Positions 48,801-59,680 of a stretch of 64,000 nt of DNA are shown here, piece after piece. The first letter of the stretch is position 1; every line of letters starts with the position of its first letter. A model generated the notes under the pieces. The model was not told where the DNA came from and did no database searches. It worked only from the letters and a program-made list of their open reading frames with translations. A program made the position numbers and the translations under genes. Source of the DNA: Vitis vinifera (lineage: Eukaryota; Streptophyta; Magnoliopsida; Vitales; Vitaceae); NCBI RefSeq assembly GCF_030704535.1, contig NC_081817.1, forward strand, positions 29,079,001 through 29,143,000, read 5' to 3'.

Positions 48801-48822
48801 AGAGAGAGAGAGAGAGAGAGAG
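48801..48822. repeat. (AG)11 microsatellite
   Basis: A perfect dinucleotide run of 22 bases, followed at once by GT and about 15 T. Such GA runs are common in plant upstream regions, but no gene starts near it here. Confidence 0.95.
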
Positions 48823-49649
48823 GTTTTTTTTTTTTTTTGGAACTTTGAAGTTAGTGATGATTTAAGACTCATGGAGTTGATTGAACATTATGATAGAACC
48901 AAACAGTCCATATTGTTTGCCAAAAACAATTTTATGAAAAAGCAACCCAGAAAGTTTGAAAAAATATGTAAGAAAAAGAAAAAGTGAAAAAAATAATATT
49001 CAAAATTAATAAATTATTTAAAATTCATTTTACATATTTAACTCTTTAATATAAAGATTAAATAGTTTAAAAATATATATATTTTTTAATTATTTTAATT
49101 ATATTTGACTTTTCTTTCATATTTTTTTTTGATAAAATAAAAAATAAGAAAATAATTTTTTTAACATTTTGTTCTTTTTTTAGTATTTTTTCAGGAACTA
49201 AATATTGATTTATATTAAAAGTAATCTTTTATATTAAAGTTATAATTGGTTCTCGGAAAGTGTTCCAAAAAAAATGTTAAATAATTTTCTCCTATTTGAT
49301 TTTACTATTAAAAATATGAAAAAAAGTCAAATATAATTAAAATTAGTAAAAAATTTATATATTTTCAAGTTATTTAATTTTTATATAAAAGAGTTAAATA
49401 AATAAAATGAGTTAAAATATGATATAAAATAATTTATTGACTTTTCACATCTAATTACCTTATCCTTCATTTGTAATACTAAAAGTATCAAGGAAATGAA
49501 ATAAAGGAAAGCTAAATGAGAATTTAAAATCATATATTTGATTGAGAGTGAAAACTCAAATACTTAATTACATATGTTTTTATTAATGAAGAAAAATGAG
49601 AAATAATATTTTTTTTTAAAAAGGATCTAAATTTTTTTTCCTTCACTTT

Positions 49650-52219
49650 TTTTGCATGTCACAAACATGGTTCTCTTAGTTTCTAATATTTCCTAACTCA
49701 TCAAAGACTAAATCCCCATAGTCAATGACACAAGTACTGCAAACATGGCAATGAGAATTCCGCTAATGAGAAGCTAGCACCAAAAGATTTAGGTCTTCTC
49801 TTATGACCCATAACCATGACATTCATCTCAATGATCATCTCCATAAAGACATAAATTCCTAGTCACAATACTAAGAAATGCCAAAACAGGAACAAAACTT
49901 CCTAACAAACTTCAAGCCACCTACCTTTATAAGGTGGTCCACTGGGTCAATGCAAAATAGACCAACTTTTATTATAAAGACTCCCAATCAATGATTGCAG
50001 GCCGCTAAACCAAAATATAAAACAATGAGATGTTTTTAGGTTATTGAGAACATGAACCAAAACAGAGAAAACCTTTTTGTTTTAGGGAAAAATAAGACAT
50101 TGAAGGGATATGTAGTCATAAATCTTACAATTTTGTATATTGTAAGAGTTAAATCTCCACTTTTATTACACTCGAAAGGGAATAGAAGCAAGAAAAGACC
50201 AAAGCAATTAAAATTTCTTACTGCCAAAGCTCAATACATCATTGCTTTCCTCCATGCTTGTATAAGAGAACATAGACCAAGAAAGTGAGAAAAACCTAAG
50301 CATCCATGGTTTTCCATAGTTATCAAGTGGTTCACTAAATTGAAGTACATCTTTTTTCAACATAATATTGAATATATTTAAATAACTAAATGTAACTTAA
50401 ATAGGCAAGAACAAAACTTAATATGCATTAGTACACAAAATAGTTGTCAAAAGTTTGTGAAATAATATACATCAGTATTATGTTTCATCTGGTATTGTTA
50501 AATTAATTTATTGTTGGATGTGCACATCATTTGGTATGAAAGTGCATGTATACCATGTAATGTATACAGTTGTTGGCCATGTGTGTCAAAAATACACATG
50601 TGTAACTTTTCATTAGTAAAAACTTTTCTTTTGCTTTAGTATGTGCAACAAAGTACAATAACTTAAGCCTAAATATTGTAACTTTTCAGCTAAATATTCA
50701 TCTCCATTAAATAAAACTAATAATCCAAAAAAATGCAATATTTCAAGTATGAACATGTGTATTTATATATATTACATGCTGAAAGTCATTCATATAATTC
50801 ACAAATATTGAATTTAAGTACTAAAATTTTAATTTATAAATACTAAATGTCAGCTAGTTACGACCATAAATTTGATAAATATTAAAATTTATCAAAAGTA
50901 CTAGTCTTTTTGTTTGCATTAATAAACCTATCCGTAGTTGAAGCCGCATGGGACCATAAATTCCTAGTTTAGTCCAAAATATTTTAAAAATATTATATCA
51001 AACTATATATTGAATTGACAGCTTTTGAGTCATTTTTTTACTGTGAAAACCATCATACATGGGATTTGGGTAGTTGGGTTATGCACCTCATGGTGAGAGG
51101 AACGACCCCACTTTGAAATAAATATTTCTAGCTTGTCCTTTCATTAATAAGTATGTAATTGGTTGACATCATAATCATGTTAGGATAAAGTAAAAGGTTG
51201 ATGAACATGGTCATCTAAGACCTCTACTTGCCATGCTATTTTAATGGGTATTTTTGGGATTTCATTTGTGTTAGCATAACAATAGATTACATACTGCAAA
51301 GCCAATATGATACGGGTGGGACGCCCATACATGCATGCCCAAAAAAATGAAAGCAGACTAATGCCATAACTTAAATATTAATGGAATATACTCCACTTGG
51401 TCTCTTCCATATTAAACATATGAACTAATAAAACACCTCACTATAGTGCCAAAAACACATAAAAACAATTGCAGGGGCATAAGAAACATAGATGACAAGC
51501 TATTTTCTCTGAAGTTACATCAATTTCTTACTGATTTTTCTTTCACTTAAGTTTTATAAGATTTCATACAATTCTTATTTATAATTTATAACAGAAAGTT
51601 TTATAAATATTCATGGGGTTCACAAATAGTCAATAGCTTAATATGAAATGAAGATCAAAAGGCCAAAAGTGGTAAGAGTTTATAGGATTTTTACAAGTAA
51701 TCTTTTTCTTCAGGATCTTCACTGCTTCTGATACACTATCCTGAAAATTAAAGCATAAACAGTCAGCATTATAATGTAATTTTAGCAGTATCATCCAACA
51801 AATCAGTTTATTAACCATCTACACCAACACACTCATAATTCAACAGCCAAATAAAATTTGATTGCTAATTATTTGGCCAAGAATTTCATCAGAATGGTTG
51901 AAAAGAAATTAATTGAAGATGAGGTTTGATCTTACAACAGCATAGGCAAGGTCGAAGATACAGTACAGTATTTGACCATCAACTTTGGATTAAACTTACT
52001 GTACTCAAAATTTCAAACAATGAAAACTATAAGTACATATTATGAAACGTAAGTTCCTATCACATCTGCTAAGCCAAGGCACACTGCCTACTGGACTGGT
52101 TCGAAGCTAGACCGGTACCATACCTAATGAAGACTGTTGAGTTCCACTAATGAACATTTTAAGCTGAAGAGAAAAATCTCTTACTAGAGCAGATTCTAGA
52201 GAAGTTTTCCCAAAATAAC
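49650..52219. other. Spacer with a diverged piece of the intergenic module
   Basis: 49880-50020 resembles the module segments at 18580-18670, 29670-29770 and 41095-41190. Examples are 'ggtccactgggtcaatgca', 'aaaatagaccaac' and 'gactcccaatcaatg'. The rest is AT-rich. The 45-bp word that recurs next to the PPR remnant lies at 51281-51325. No gene is supported. Confidence 0.5.
51281..51325. repeat. 45-bp direct repeat, copy 1
   Basis: Starts 'aatagattacatactgcaaa' and ends 'gatacgggtgggacgcc'. An identical copy sits at 52968-53012, directly at the broken 5' edge of the PPR remnant, about 1.69 kb away. Identity over 45 bases in otherwise unrelated surroundings implies a recent copying event. Confidence 0.9.
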
Positions 52220-52275
52220 GAAATTACAAAATTACAAAATCACGAAATCACAAAATTACAAAATCACGAAATCAA
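52220..52275. repeat. 8-bp tandem repeat, seven units
   Basis: Seven consecutive units of the form (g/a)aaat(t/c)ac, for example 'gaaattac' and 'aaaatcac', with the last unit imperfect. The array is bracketed by two copies of 'agagcagattc(t/c)ag' near 52187 and 52279, so the array and its edge were duplicated together. It lies just 3' of the PPR remnant. Confidence 0.8.
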
Positions 52276-52298
52276 GATAGAGCAGATTCCAGGAAAAC

Positions 52299-52967
52299 TC
52301 AAATCAATCGAAGTGGCACAGCAAGCTTCTCACTATGGTAATTATGAGATCTGCCAAAATTCATCACATTGGCATAGTTTTTAATTTCTTCTATTTTCTT
52401 TATAATCTCCTCTAACATTCTATCTTCATTATGCTCAGTTAAGCCATCAAATACCTGCCTTGCAGATTCCAAGCGTCCACATTTTGCATACATATCAATC
52501 AAACCGCACCTTGCATACACATCAAGACGTGGTTCCATGCGAACAATCCGTGCATGCAGATGTGCACCCCATTCCAGATCATAAATGTTGGTGCACGCAC
52601 TAAGAACACTAGCATATGTCATGGAATTAGGTCTAAAACCTTGTTTCCACATCTCAAGGAACATATTAAGAGTTTCAGCGCCAAACCCATGTTGCGACAA
52701 GATTGAAATCATCGTATTCCAAGAAACAGTGTCGCGCTCAGGCATTTTAGCAAACAACTCAAGAGCCTTTTTAACGCTGCCATATTTTGAATAACCATAA
52801 ATCATACTATTCCAACAAAACAAACTTGGATTCGAGGTCCTACAAAACACTTTCTGAGCGAAATCCATTGCACCACACTTGATGTACATATCAAGAACTG
52901 ACGTTTCAACACAAGTGTCTATTCCAAAATCAAATTTCTCTGCAAAACCATGCAATTGCAAAGCTAA
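52299..52967 (-). pseudogene. Truncated PPR (PLS/DYW-type) gene remnant
   Basis: A 220-codon open stretch holds pentatricopeptide repeats of the PLS class: 'ETSVLDMYIKCGAMDFAQKV', 'NSMIYGYSKYGSVKKALELF', 'VSWNTMISILSQHGFGAETL', 'SMTYASVLSACTN' and 'CGLIDMYAKCGRLESARQVF'. The frame then jumps to 'HSEKLAV', the motif found close to the C-terminus of DYW-type proteins. Intact relatives are 600-900 residue organelle RNA-editing factors with a transit peptide and many more repeats. Here the N-terminus, including any ATG, is lost at the 45-bp repeat, and the middle (last PPRs, E domain and most of DYW) is deleted. No function expected. Confidence 0.85.
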
Positions 52968-53012
52968 AATAGATTACATACTGCAAAGCCAATATGATAC
53001 GGGTGGGACGCC
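52968..53012. repeat. 45-bp direct repeat, copy 2
   Basis: Identical to 51281-51325. It abuts the last PPR-homologous codon, so it marks the breakpoint of the PPR truncation. Confidence 0.9.
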
Positions 53013-53766
53013 GAAATCAAGATCCATTCAATTTTATACCCACTAATCCATTCCAATTTTCTCATCACATTTAGACCCATTCAGAACTTCCACCACTAGA
53101 AATCGAACTGGGGAGAAAATTACCTTAAGCACGGGGAGGTTGACCATGTCCTCGCCACTTCTGGCTGATTTCCATACCGCCTCTATCATCTCCTTCCCAT
53201 CAATAACGTCGAGGATCAGCCCCAACGAATATAACTTGAACAACCACTCCAACGCTGGCTTCATAACCTTCATGAAGGCTAAATCAAGAGCCAGTAGAAG
53301 AGGCTGCAAAACAAACCCTCTTCTTGGGGATTTCAAATTTCAAACAATGGGACGTGTTCACCGTATGGGGCATTCTGTACCTATGATTCTCACAATTACT
53401 TATTAAAAATCATTCTTTTTTTCCTGTTTTTCACTTTTTTTTAATGACTTGATCATGTGTTTGGTTTAGATTACAAAATCAATTAATCTACAGTTTTTTC
53501 TTCTATGCTAGAAGATTAAACCTAAGTTTTTCTTCCCTACAACTCAAGAAAACACAATTCACAAAAACCATAATACAAAGATGTTGAAACAATTAATATA
53601 ATGACATTAATAAAAGAAAAAAAAATTATACATCTAAGAGATTTTGGGTAACCTTGGAGTCCACAAAGTAAAGAATGTCGGTTGTGAACGTGTTGACTAT
53701 GGGTGAGAGAAAAGGTTGAAGAAGATCATGATTTTATGTATAGGGTTTATATTGATATTTTTTAGA
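53013..53766. other. Spacer with one unexplained open frame
   Basis: A 97-codon minus-strand frame (53043-53336, no ATG at its start, internal Met codons) contains 'ALEWLFKLYSLGLILDVIDG' and 'KEMIEAVWKSARSGEDMVN'. It reads like real coding sequence but I do not recognise it. It could be an exon of another decayed gene. The remainder is AT-rich and empty. Confidence 0.35.
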
Positions 53767-53888
53767 TTGTGGGTGAAATATGGAAACAATGGGATTTTTA
53801 TATATTATCCATCATTATTACTTCTAATTGTGGGTGCAATATGGAAACAATTGGATTTTTATATATTATCCATCATTATTACTTCTAA
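53767..53888. repeat. 61-bp tandem duplication
   Basis: Two adjacent units (53767-53827 and 53828-53888), each starting 'ttgtgggtg' and ending 'ttattacttctaa', that differ at two positions. The duplication is young. It lies just inside the region leading to the CACTA-like terminus. Confidence 0.92.
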
Positions 53889-54107
53889 AAGTGGGCTCAT
53901 TAAGTTATAATACTTAAAAAAAATTATTTTATATGATGTCACTTCCCAAAAAATGACACTATAAATATAAAACTAATATCATCTAACTACCTTAATTGAA
54001 GATTTTTTATATGATGTGTCACCTTTATTAATTATAAACCCTATGGTGTCATTATTTTAAAAGTGACACCATAAATAGTGACACCATAAACTATTTTTGT
54101 AGTAGTG
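53889..54107. mobile_element. CACTA (En/Spm)-like terminal region
   Basis: The sequence ends '..ctatttttgtagtagtg', the complement of a CACTA-type start ('cactac..caaaaatag'). The subterminal part carries repeated 'gtgacaccataaa' words (54063-54075 and 54078-54090) and looser relatives near 53936-53965 and 54030-54045. Short subterminal repeats next to a TAGTG end are the hallmark of this superfamily. The opposite end and a transposase are not found, so this may be a fragment or a solo end. Confidence 0.55.
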
Positions 54108-54251
54108 CACCCTCTCAAATCAAAATGGAGAGCTTCTCAAGCCCCTTAAGAACATCAATTGTGAAATAAGTCAACTTGGGGAAGATGCCTAATGAGAAGG
54201 ATAACGAGAAAGAATCATCGATAACACCACCATTGATGCTTAGGCTTTCAA
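54108..54251 (-). pseudogene. Orphan 48-codon NLR LRR fragment
   Basis: Collinear with NLR5 about 60697-60838. On the minus strand it reads '[20 protein letters not shown]', '[20 protein letters not shown]' and 'ILI', then TGA and 'EG', so one stop interrupts it. Homology begins right at the CACTA-like 'tagtg' end and stops at 'ggctttcaa'. No other NLR sequence is nearby until 59681. It most resembles NLR2 and NLR5. Confidence 0.85.
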
Positions 54252-55590
54252 AAATAAATCAGGTTTAGTGGGGCCCAACATGCGTGATTTTTCTTATTGA
54301 TTGATTGATTGATTGTCATGCTTGATTGATTCACTTTGTGATGTACAAGCGAATGTTCTGTGTTCGTTCACTAACCTTTGTCTTCCATGAAGCAGTCAAC
54401 TCTTCACTTACGTACGTTCCTCGCCTTTCTTGTTCATTCGATTATTTTTAAATCAATGTTCTTTGGATATCCATGTTTAATCAATAAATTGTTACATGTG
54501 TTTCATCTTATTTTGTAGAGACTCATTTTTGGGGTTTAAAGGGGTACTACGGTCTTTACCATACCGTCCCGATAAGTAACCTGACCATCGAGTCCAAATT
54601 TGGTTTTTCACAGACCACTTTTTCCAAATAAGGAGTCACACTTAGGATTTTCTTTCTTATTTTGTTTTCCCTTTAAAAATAAAACAAAAATAAGTGGCGA
54701 CTCCAAGTCATTTTCTAAAAAAATAAATCATTTTCAAATAAAAAGTGAGTTGCGCTATCGAGTGGAAGTGCAAGAGTAGAAATGCGGGGTCCACACCACC
54801 ACATGGCAACACAGGAACAAATTCATAAACAGCCATGAACCAACAATAAGTTATCATTTTTTGAATAGAGAAGAACTACTAAAATGTGTAGGAAATGTTT
54901 TAAAAATGAAAATTCCATTAACCTTCGTTAAGACTTGCACTCTATAATTTTCTTTTTAAAAAGGAAAAATCCATGAATAAAAGTTGTCACATTATGAAGA
55001 TTTTTTTTTTTTCATAATTAAATAATTTTTCGGTGATAATTTTTGAAAGTGTGCAAAAAGATACAAAACTTTAATGTTAAGTTTGGTATTTGAAAATTTT
55101 GAGAGAAAATGTTGGGAAAAAAAATAAAAAGTAAAATTTGTAGGAAACCAAAGTCTCACTCAAATGGGCTTGAACTCCATGGGTGGACAAGACTCTCCCA
55201 TACCTCTTCACAAGCATTTCAAACAATAGAAAGTGGACTAATTAATAAACCCACTAAAGGTGTTTCTCTTTTCCTATGTGGGACAAGAAAAAAAACCATT
55301 TTTCACATTTAAACTCTTCCTACATATATCACCCTGGAAGGATCTAGATCAAAGGGATAAGTCTCTAAAGCTTGATCAAGTTTATGATGTTCAAGAATTG
55401 ATGAGCATGATATATATCAATGATATTGCAGAAGACAATAGAGCTTCTGAAATATTTCAGGTTCAATAGTAGGAAATCTTATCAGCTGTCACTTACTGTA
55501 ATCCTATGCTCTCGATATTCAATTGTTGAAGAAGAAAGACGCATCTTGAAAAAAAAAATTTGCTTTCACACTACTCAATTACGGGAGAAT
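54252..55590. other. Spacer with a probable LTR-retrotransposon fragment
   Basis: Includes 'ttgattgattgattgattg' near 54296-54315. Segment 54520-54800 ('ggggtactacggtctttacc', 'taagtggcgactccaagtca', 'gttgcgctatcgagtggaag', 'aatgcggggtccaca') resembles sequence that I associate with the 3' internal/LTR border of gypsy-type elements in woody plants; this is recall and unverified. 55109-55470 contains small frames without domains. No gene is called. Confidence 0.4.
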
Positions 55591-56350
55591 GTTCAATTAT
55601 GGAAGAAAATAATATTCACTGGACTTTTTCAACTCACTCAACATGCAGAGAAAACCAGTTGGGTGACCAATTATTCACATGATAACTTACATACATAGTC
55701 TCTCTACGTCTACTTGTTACTCATCAGCCAAGCTTATAGTAATTTAAGCTTGGATTCATCTCTCTATACCACTGATGCCAACTCTACATGGACTTCGCCT
55801 TCTGGTGATTTTGCATTTGGATTCCGACCCTCTCCAAGTGAAAAGGATCTATTCCTTCTTGCTATCTGGACTGCAAATGGAAGTTAACCGGTGCCAAGAG
55901 GATCAAAAGTTGAGCTTACCACCAATGGACACCTTGTTCTCGATGGAGGCCAAGAGATATGGAAGACAAAGACTGGTAATATGAGCAGCGAAGCAGTGCA
56001 TTGTGCCATGCTTGGAGATGGAAATTGAATACCAGTATATGGAGAGCTTCAACCACCCAACTAATACCATATTGCCAACCCAGGGATTGGGTGTTGGAAC
56101 CTACTGTGCAGTTGCTATTTTTGAGGACCTGAGGTTTGTAAATGGAACTGGAAGCTGTTGGAGGAAAAGACTACCTCTTTCAAATGGGAGGTTGGATCAA
56201 AATGCTGTTGCCAGAAGTGCCCTAATCAAGATATCGAAGTCCAGTGAACTAACTTCAGGCAGAGGCAAGCAAAATAAAGCAATTCTAATCCTCTATAAGT
56301 CCTGCGCCCCTCTGTTCTTCTTCACTTCTGTCGTTGCAATTCTCTAGTTT
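55591..56350 (+). pseudogene. LECRK-like ectodomain remnant, copy C
   Basis: The closest relative of 750-1495 and 1496-2262, in single copy: 'DFAFGFR' near 55812-55830, 'SKVELTTNG' near 55910, 'SFNHPTNTILPTQGLGVGTY' (56048-56105), 'CAVAIFEDLRF', 'GTGSCWRKRLPLSNGR', 'ALIKISKSSELTSGRGKQN' and a membrane-segment start. Part of it (56003-56347) is open for 114 codons. It shares the internal ectodomain deletion with copies A1 and A2. It also supplies the uninterrupted version of the copia insertion site (56280). Confidence 0.75.
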
Positions 56351-56880
56351 TCTACTGCTTGAACCTCAAAAATCTGCAGCTTTATCACAGAATCCTGAGT
56401 ACAAGCGATGGTAGAAGCCTTTGGCACTGTCTATAAAGGGATATTACCATCAGGTTCTGGAAATTCTGTTGCTGAAAGTTGGAGAAGGTGGTGAGAGAAG
56501 GTGAGAAAGAATTCAAAGCAGAAGTGAATGTGATAAGCCAAACTCACCATAAGAATCTACGACACTTGCTGGGTTACTGCTGTGAGGGTGAACACTGACT
56601 TCTGGTGTATGAGTTTATGCACAATGGCTCTTTATCAAGCTTCCTGTTTGGAAGTGCCCGAGGACTTGTGTACCTACATGAAGAATGCAGTAAACAGATT
56701 ATCCATTGGGACATAAAGCCCTCAGAACATAACTGTTGGATGATTCTTTTATAGCCAAAGTTGCAAACATGGACTGAGAAAGCATCTGATAAGCAACCAG
56801 ACTTGAACACTCACAGGCATCAGAGGGACTATGGGGGTATATTCAGACCACTCGGGCAGCCTATATCTCTTATAATAACA
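56351..56880 (+). pseudogene. LECRK-like kinase remnant, copy C
   Basis: This continues copy C: 'VEAFGTVYKGILPSG' near 56408, 'EKEFKAEVNVI', 'TMAL'-type frameshifted text, and 'DIKPSEHN' near 56710. The codon before the catalytic Asp has changed (Trp for Cys). A stop follows at 'ttatagcc' (about 56752). The shared loss of the DFG region and C-lobe in all three copies shows one ancestral pseudogene. Confidence 0.75.
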
Positions 56881-59680
56881 CATTATGAAGCATCAGCTCA
56901 ACGCCAGGGTTCAATCTGCAAAGCAAGGGATTCATCAATGTTTCCTTCAAACTAAATAATGAGGAACAGAAATGGATCATTCTGCATTTTCAGTTGTGTT
57001 TGTTATAGCATTTATACAAGAACTTTTGGGGTTTCTATGTATGACTTTATTCCTATTTTGTCAGTGAATATGGTGATGGTGTTACATTATAAATCATAGT
57101 GAAACGGTGGAATTTGATCATTTAGCCAACTTCATCCAAAATTGTTTCACATTTGAGGGGATTATTAACTTTGCCATGGGCCAAGCAGCAATTTCTTAAG
57201 AAGCTGGGTAACAAAGAGTACCATAATTTGGACAAGTTTCAATGGAAACTCCCCTGTTTTTGTGCATGACATCTTCAGCTTCAGCTTTTCCTTTGCTTTT
57301 GACTAGCCTGAAACTGATCCAAATCTCTTCAATCGATTAAATGTATAAATGAATCCTATTCATTGTTTGAAGTAACAACCAAATTCTGGAAGACTGGGAA
57401 AGTCTGACACTGGAGAGAAAACACAATGACAAGACCATAAATTCTGGAAGAGGGCATTGCTTTCTAACCATTACCATAACTTTAGAGCTCAACCCGGATG
57501 AGTAAATTATATTTCAGAATGTTCAGAAGATAATTCTAAAGAGATGTACCTTCTACTCAGTTTCTTGTTCTTCTTGAACAGAGCAATGAACATCAATAGT
57601 TCAGCACCCAGGAATCTCCCCTTCCTCCAATTCCTTCACTGGAAAAACTCTACAAAAATCAGAACAATCTATCCTCTTCCTTGGAGGAAAAGTCACCTTC
57701 CCAATCAAGAAAATCATCTGGATTAATTTGAGCAATATATCAGAGTATAGATCAAGAAAGCCTTGCTCAAAATCAAAATACATCAAGAGCTGCTATTTTC
57801 TTCTATTTCCTCTTCCCTGAATAGAATACCTTTGGACTTAGGCGATCAATGGTAACAGTCTAACACACTCCTTAAGCTCTGATTGAGGCTGACGGGGATT
57901 GGTATCTTTAATGACTTTGAAATCATAGCTCTGTGAAGGGAGACAAACATGAGTCACAGATCATCTTTCAATTTCTAAGGCTTGATTTTCCATTTGTAGT
58001 AGAAAGATTTTCTTATTACAATGCCACAAAATTGGTTGATCTAATTAAAACAAAAATGAGGCTCTTGACAGAAAATGATTAGGAAGGCATGCATGTAACA
58101 ATTACAAATGATATATGATATAAGATTTTCACGGATTAAACAAAAATACATGGAAAAATAGAAGCAGGAGGATAAGGTCACAGACAGGACAATATTAAAA
58201 GAAACTACTATTTTTCTGACCTGAAAATTGAGGCATTCAGAACAGTATACATTTGTAAGTAGTCCATGGAAACCAAGGAACATATGCAGATGTTGTATTC
58301 TATTGCATAAGGCAGACACTCAATACTCAGTAGCATAACCAAGGCCAGAAAGCCATATAACCCTTTTTGTTTTTGCTTTTTTTACCTATTCTCATCTTTC
58401 ATGACCAGAAGTGCCAACAATGTTATAACCTCACCAAATAAGTAAGGAACCAGCCCATTCAGCAGGTTGAGGAGCCAGCTTGCCCTCAATCTTCTTTGAG
58501 TCACCAAACAGGTGGACATTATTGCCTCCAACAGGGGGCTTGGAAATATTAGAGCTGGCAGCAGGGGTGGCTGTAAAACTCTGTGTTCCAAAACCCCAAG
58601 TTTCAGGGCCAGAAGTTGCTTCTGTGGCTGGTTTGTTGTGATGGCCATTTCTGGTCCTAACAGACTTGCTATTGTTGTCTGGGCACCTTAGAGAAAGATT
58701 GCCATGGATTAGAGCCTAGGCCAGGGGGGTTGTTAACCTTGCCATGGGCGAAGCAGCAATTTCTTAAGAAGCTGGGTGACAAAGAGTACCATAATTTGGA
58801 CTAGTTTCAATAGAAATTCCTCTGTTCATGATATCTTCAGCTTCAGCTTTTCTTTTTGCTTTTGACATGGCTGAAACTGATCCTGGACTCAAAAATCACA
58901 GACACAAATAAATATTTAACAGAAAAGGATCGAAATCTCTTCAATTGATTAATGTATAAATGAATTAATAAAATTTTTTTAGAGATAATTGAAGGGAGAT
59001 GAACCTTATGCCTCTGAGTTTCTTATTCATAATAAACAGAGTAATGAGCATCAATTGTTCAGCACCCAGGAATCTCCCTTCCTCCACAGCAAACACACCC
59101 CACACCCTCCCAAAATCTGAACAATCTATCCTTTCTTCAGATTCCACTTCCTTGGAAAAGTCAAAACAAGAAGAAGACATCATCAAAATTGAGACAGAAA
59201 TAAGTGCATCAACTATCTCAAAAAGAGATTTACGCCTACTGCTCACCTTCTGAAGAGGTCCACTTGGTTAGCACACACAAAAGAAAATCTTTTTTTTTTT
59301 TAAATTACTCACTAATAAAGCAGCTAACTAGAATTCGTCCTTGAGTTTGCTCTCTGCCCAGTATATAAGAAACAAACAGAGAATATAAAAATAAAATAAA
59401 AAAATCCAAGTTTTTAATTTTTTTTCTTAATTTTTCGATAGTTATAAATGGCTCATTTGGTAAACAGAGCATGAAAATGTGAGTACCATTAGAATAAGAC
59501 CATCCTTCTCTCCTTCTCTTCAATATTTGTTTTAGGCTCGAAGCTTCAAGAAAAAGAAAATCTTAAATCAAATAAACAGGACTAGTAATTGGAACATAAA
59601 TATTTTTCTGAAGAAAAGAAGTTCATGCACAAAAGAATTACCTGACTACCTGACTGTATATTGGTTTAGTGCCACTTTGA
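56881..59680. repeat. Duplicated intergenic module, copy 4 (downstream of NLR5)
   Basis: A near-collinear match to 27441-30892. 'ttaagaagctgggtaacaaa' is at about 57197 and 'ttaagaagctgggtgacaaa' at about 58765; the exon-like 'GPETWGFGT' tail lies near 58560-58620 (minus). A segment present at 29.7-30.5 kb is missing near 59280-59300, where 'cacacaaaagaaaat' joins directly to the 'aattactcactaataaag' part. Ends at the NLR5 stop. Confidence 0.72.

Larger units (their letters stand above)
47141..49649. other. NLR4 upstream region and AT-rich spacer with microsatellites
   Basis: The first 25 bases are the shared CNL leader. A perfect (TA)14 lies at 47783-47810 and an (AG)11 at 48801-48822, followed by a T run. 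A 103-codon frame at 48029-48340 begins in a poly-Lys-encoding A run and matches nothing I know. Segment 48640-48760 is weakly related to the dispersed segments at 12.8 and 16.1 kb. I call no gene. Confidence 0.55.
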
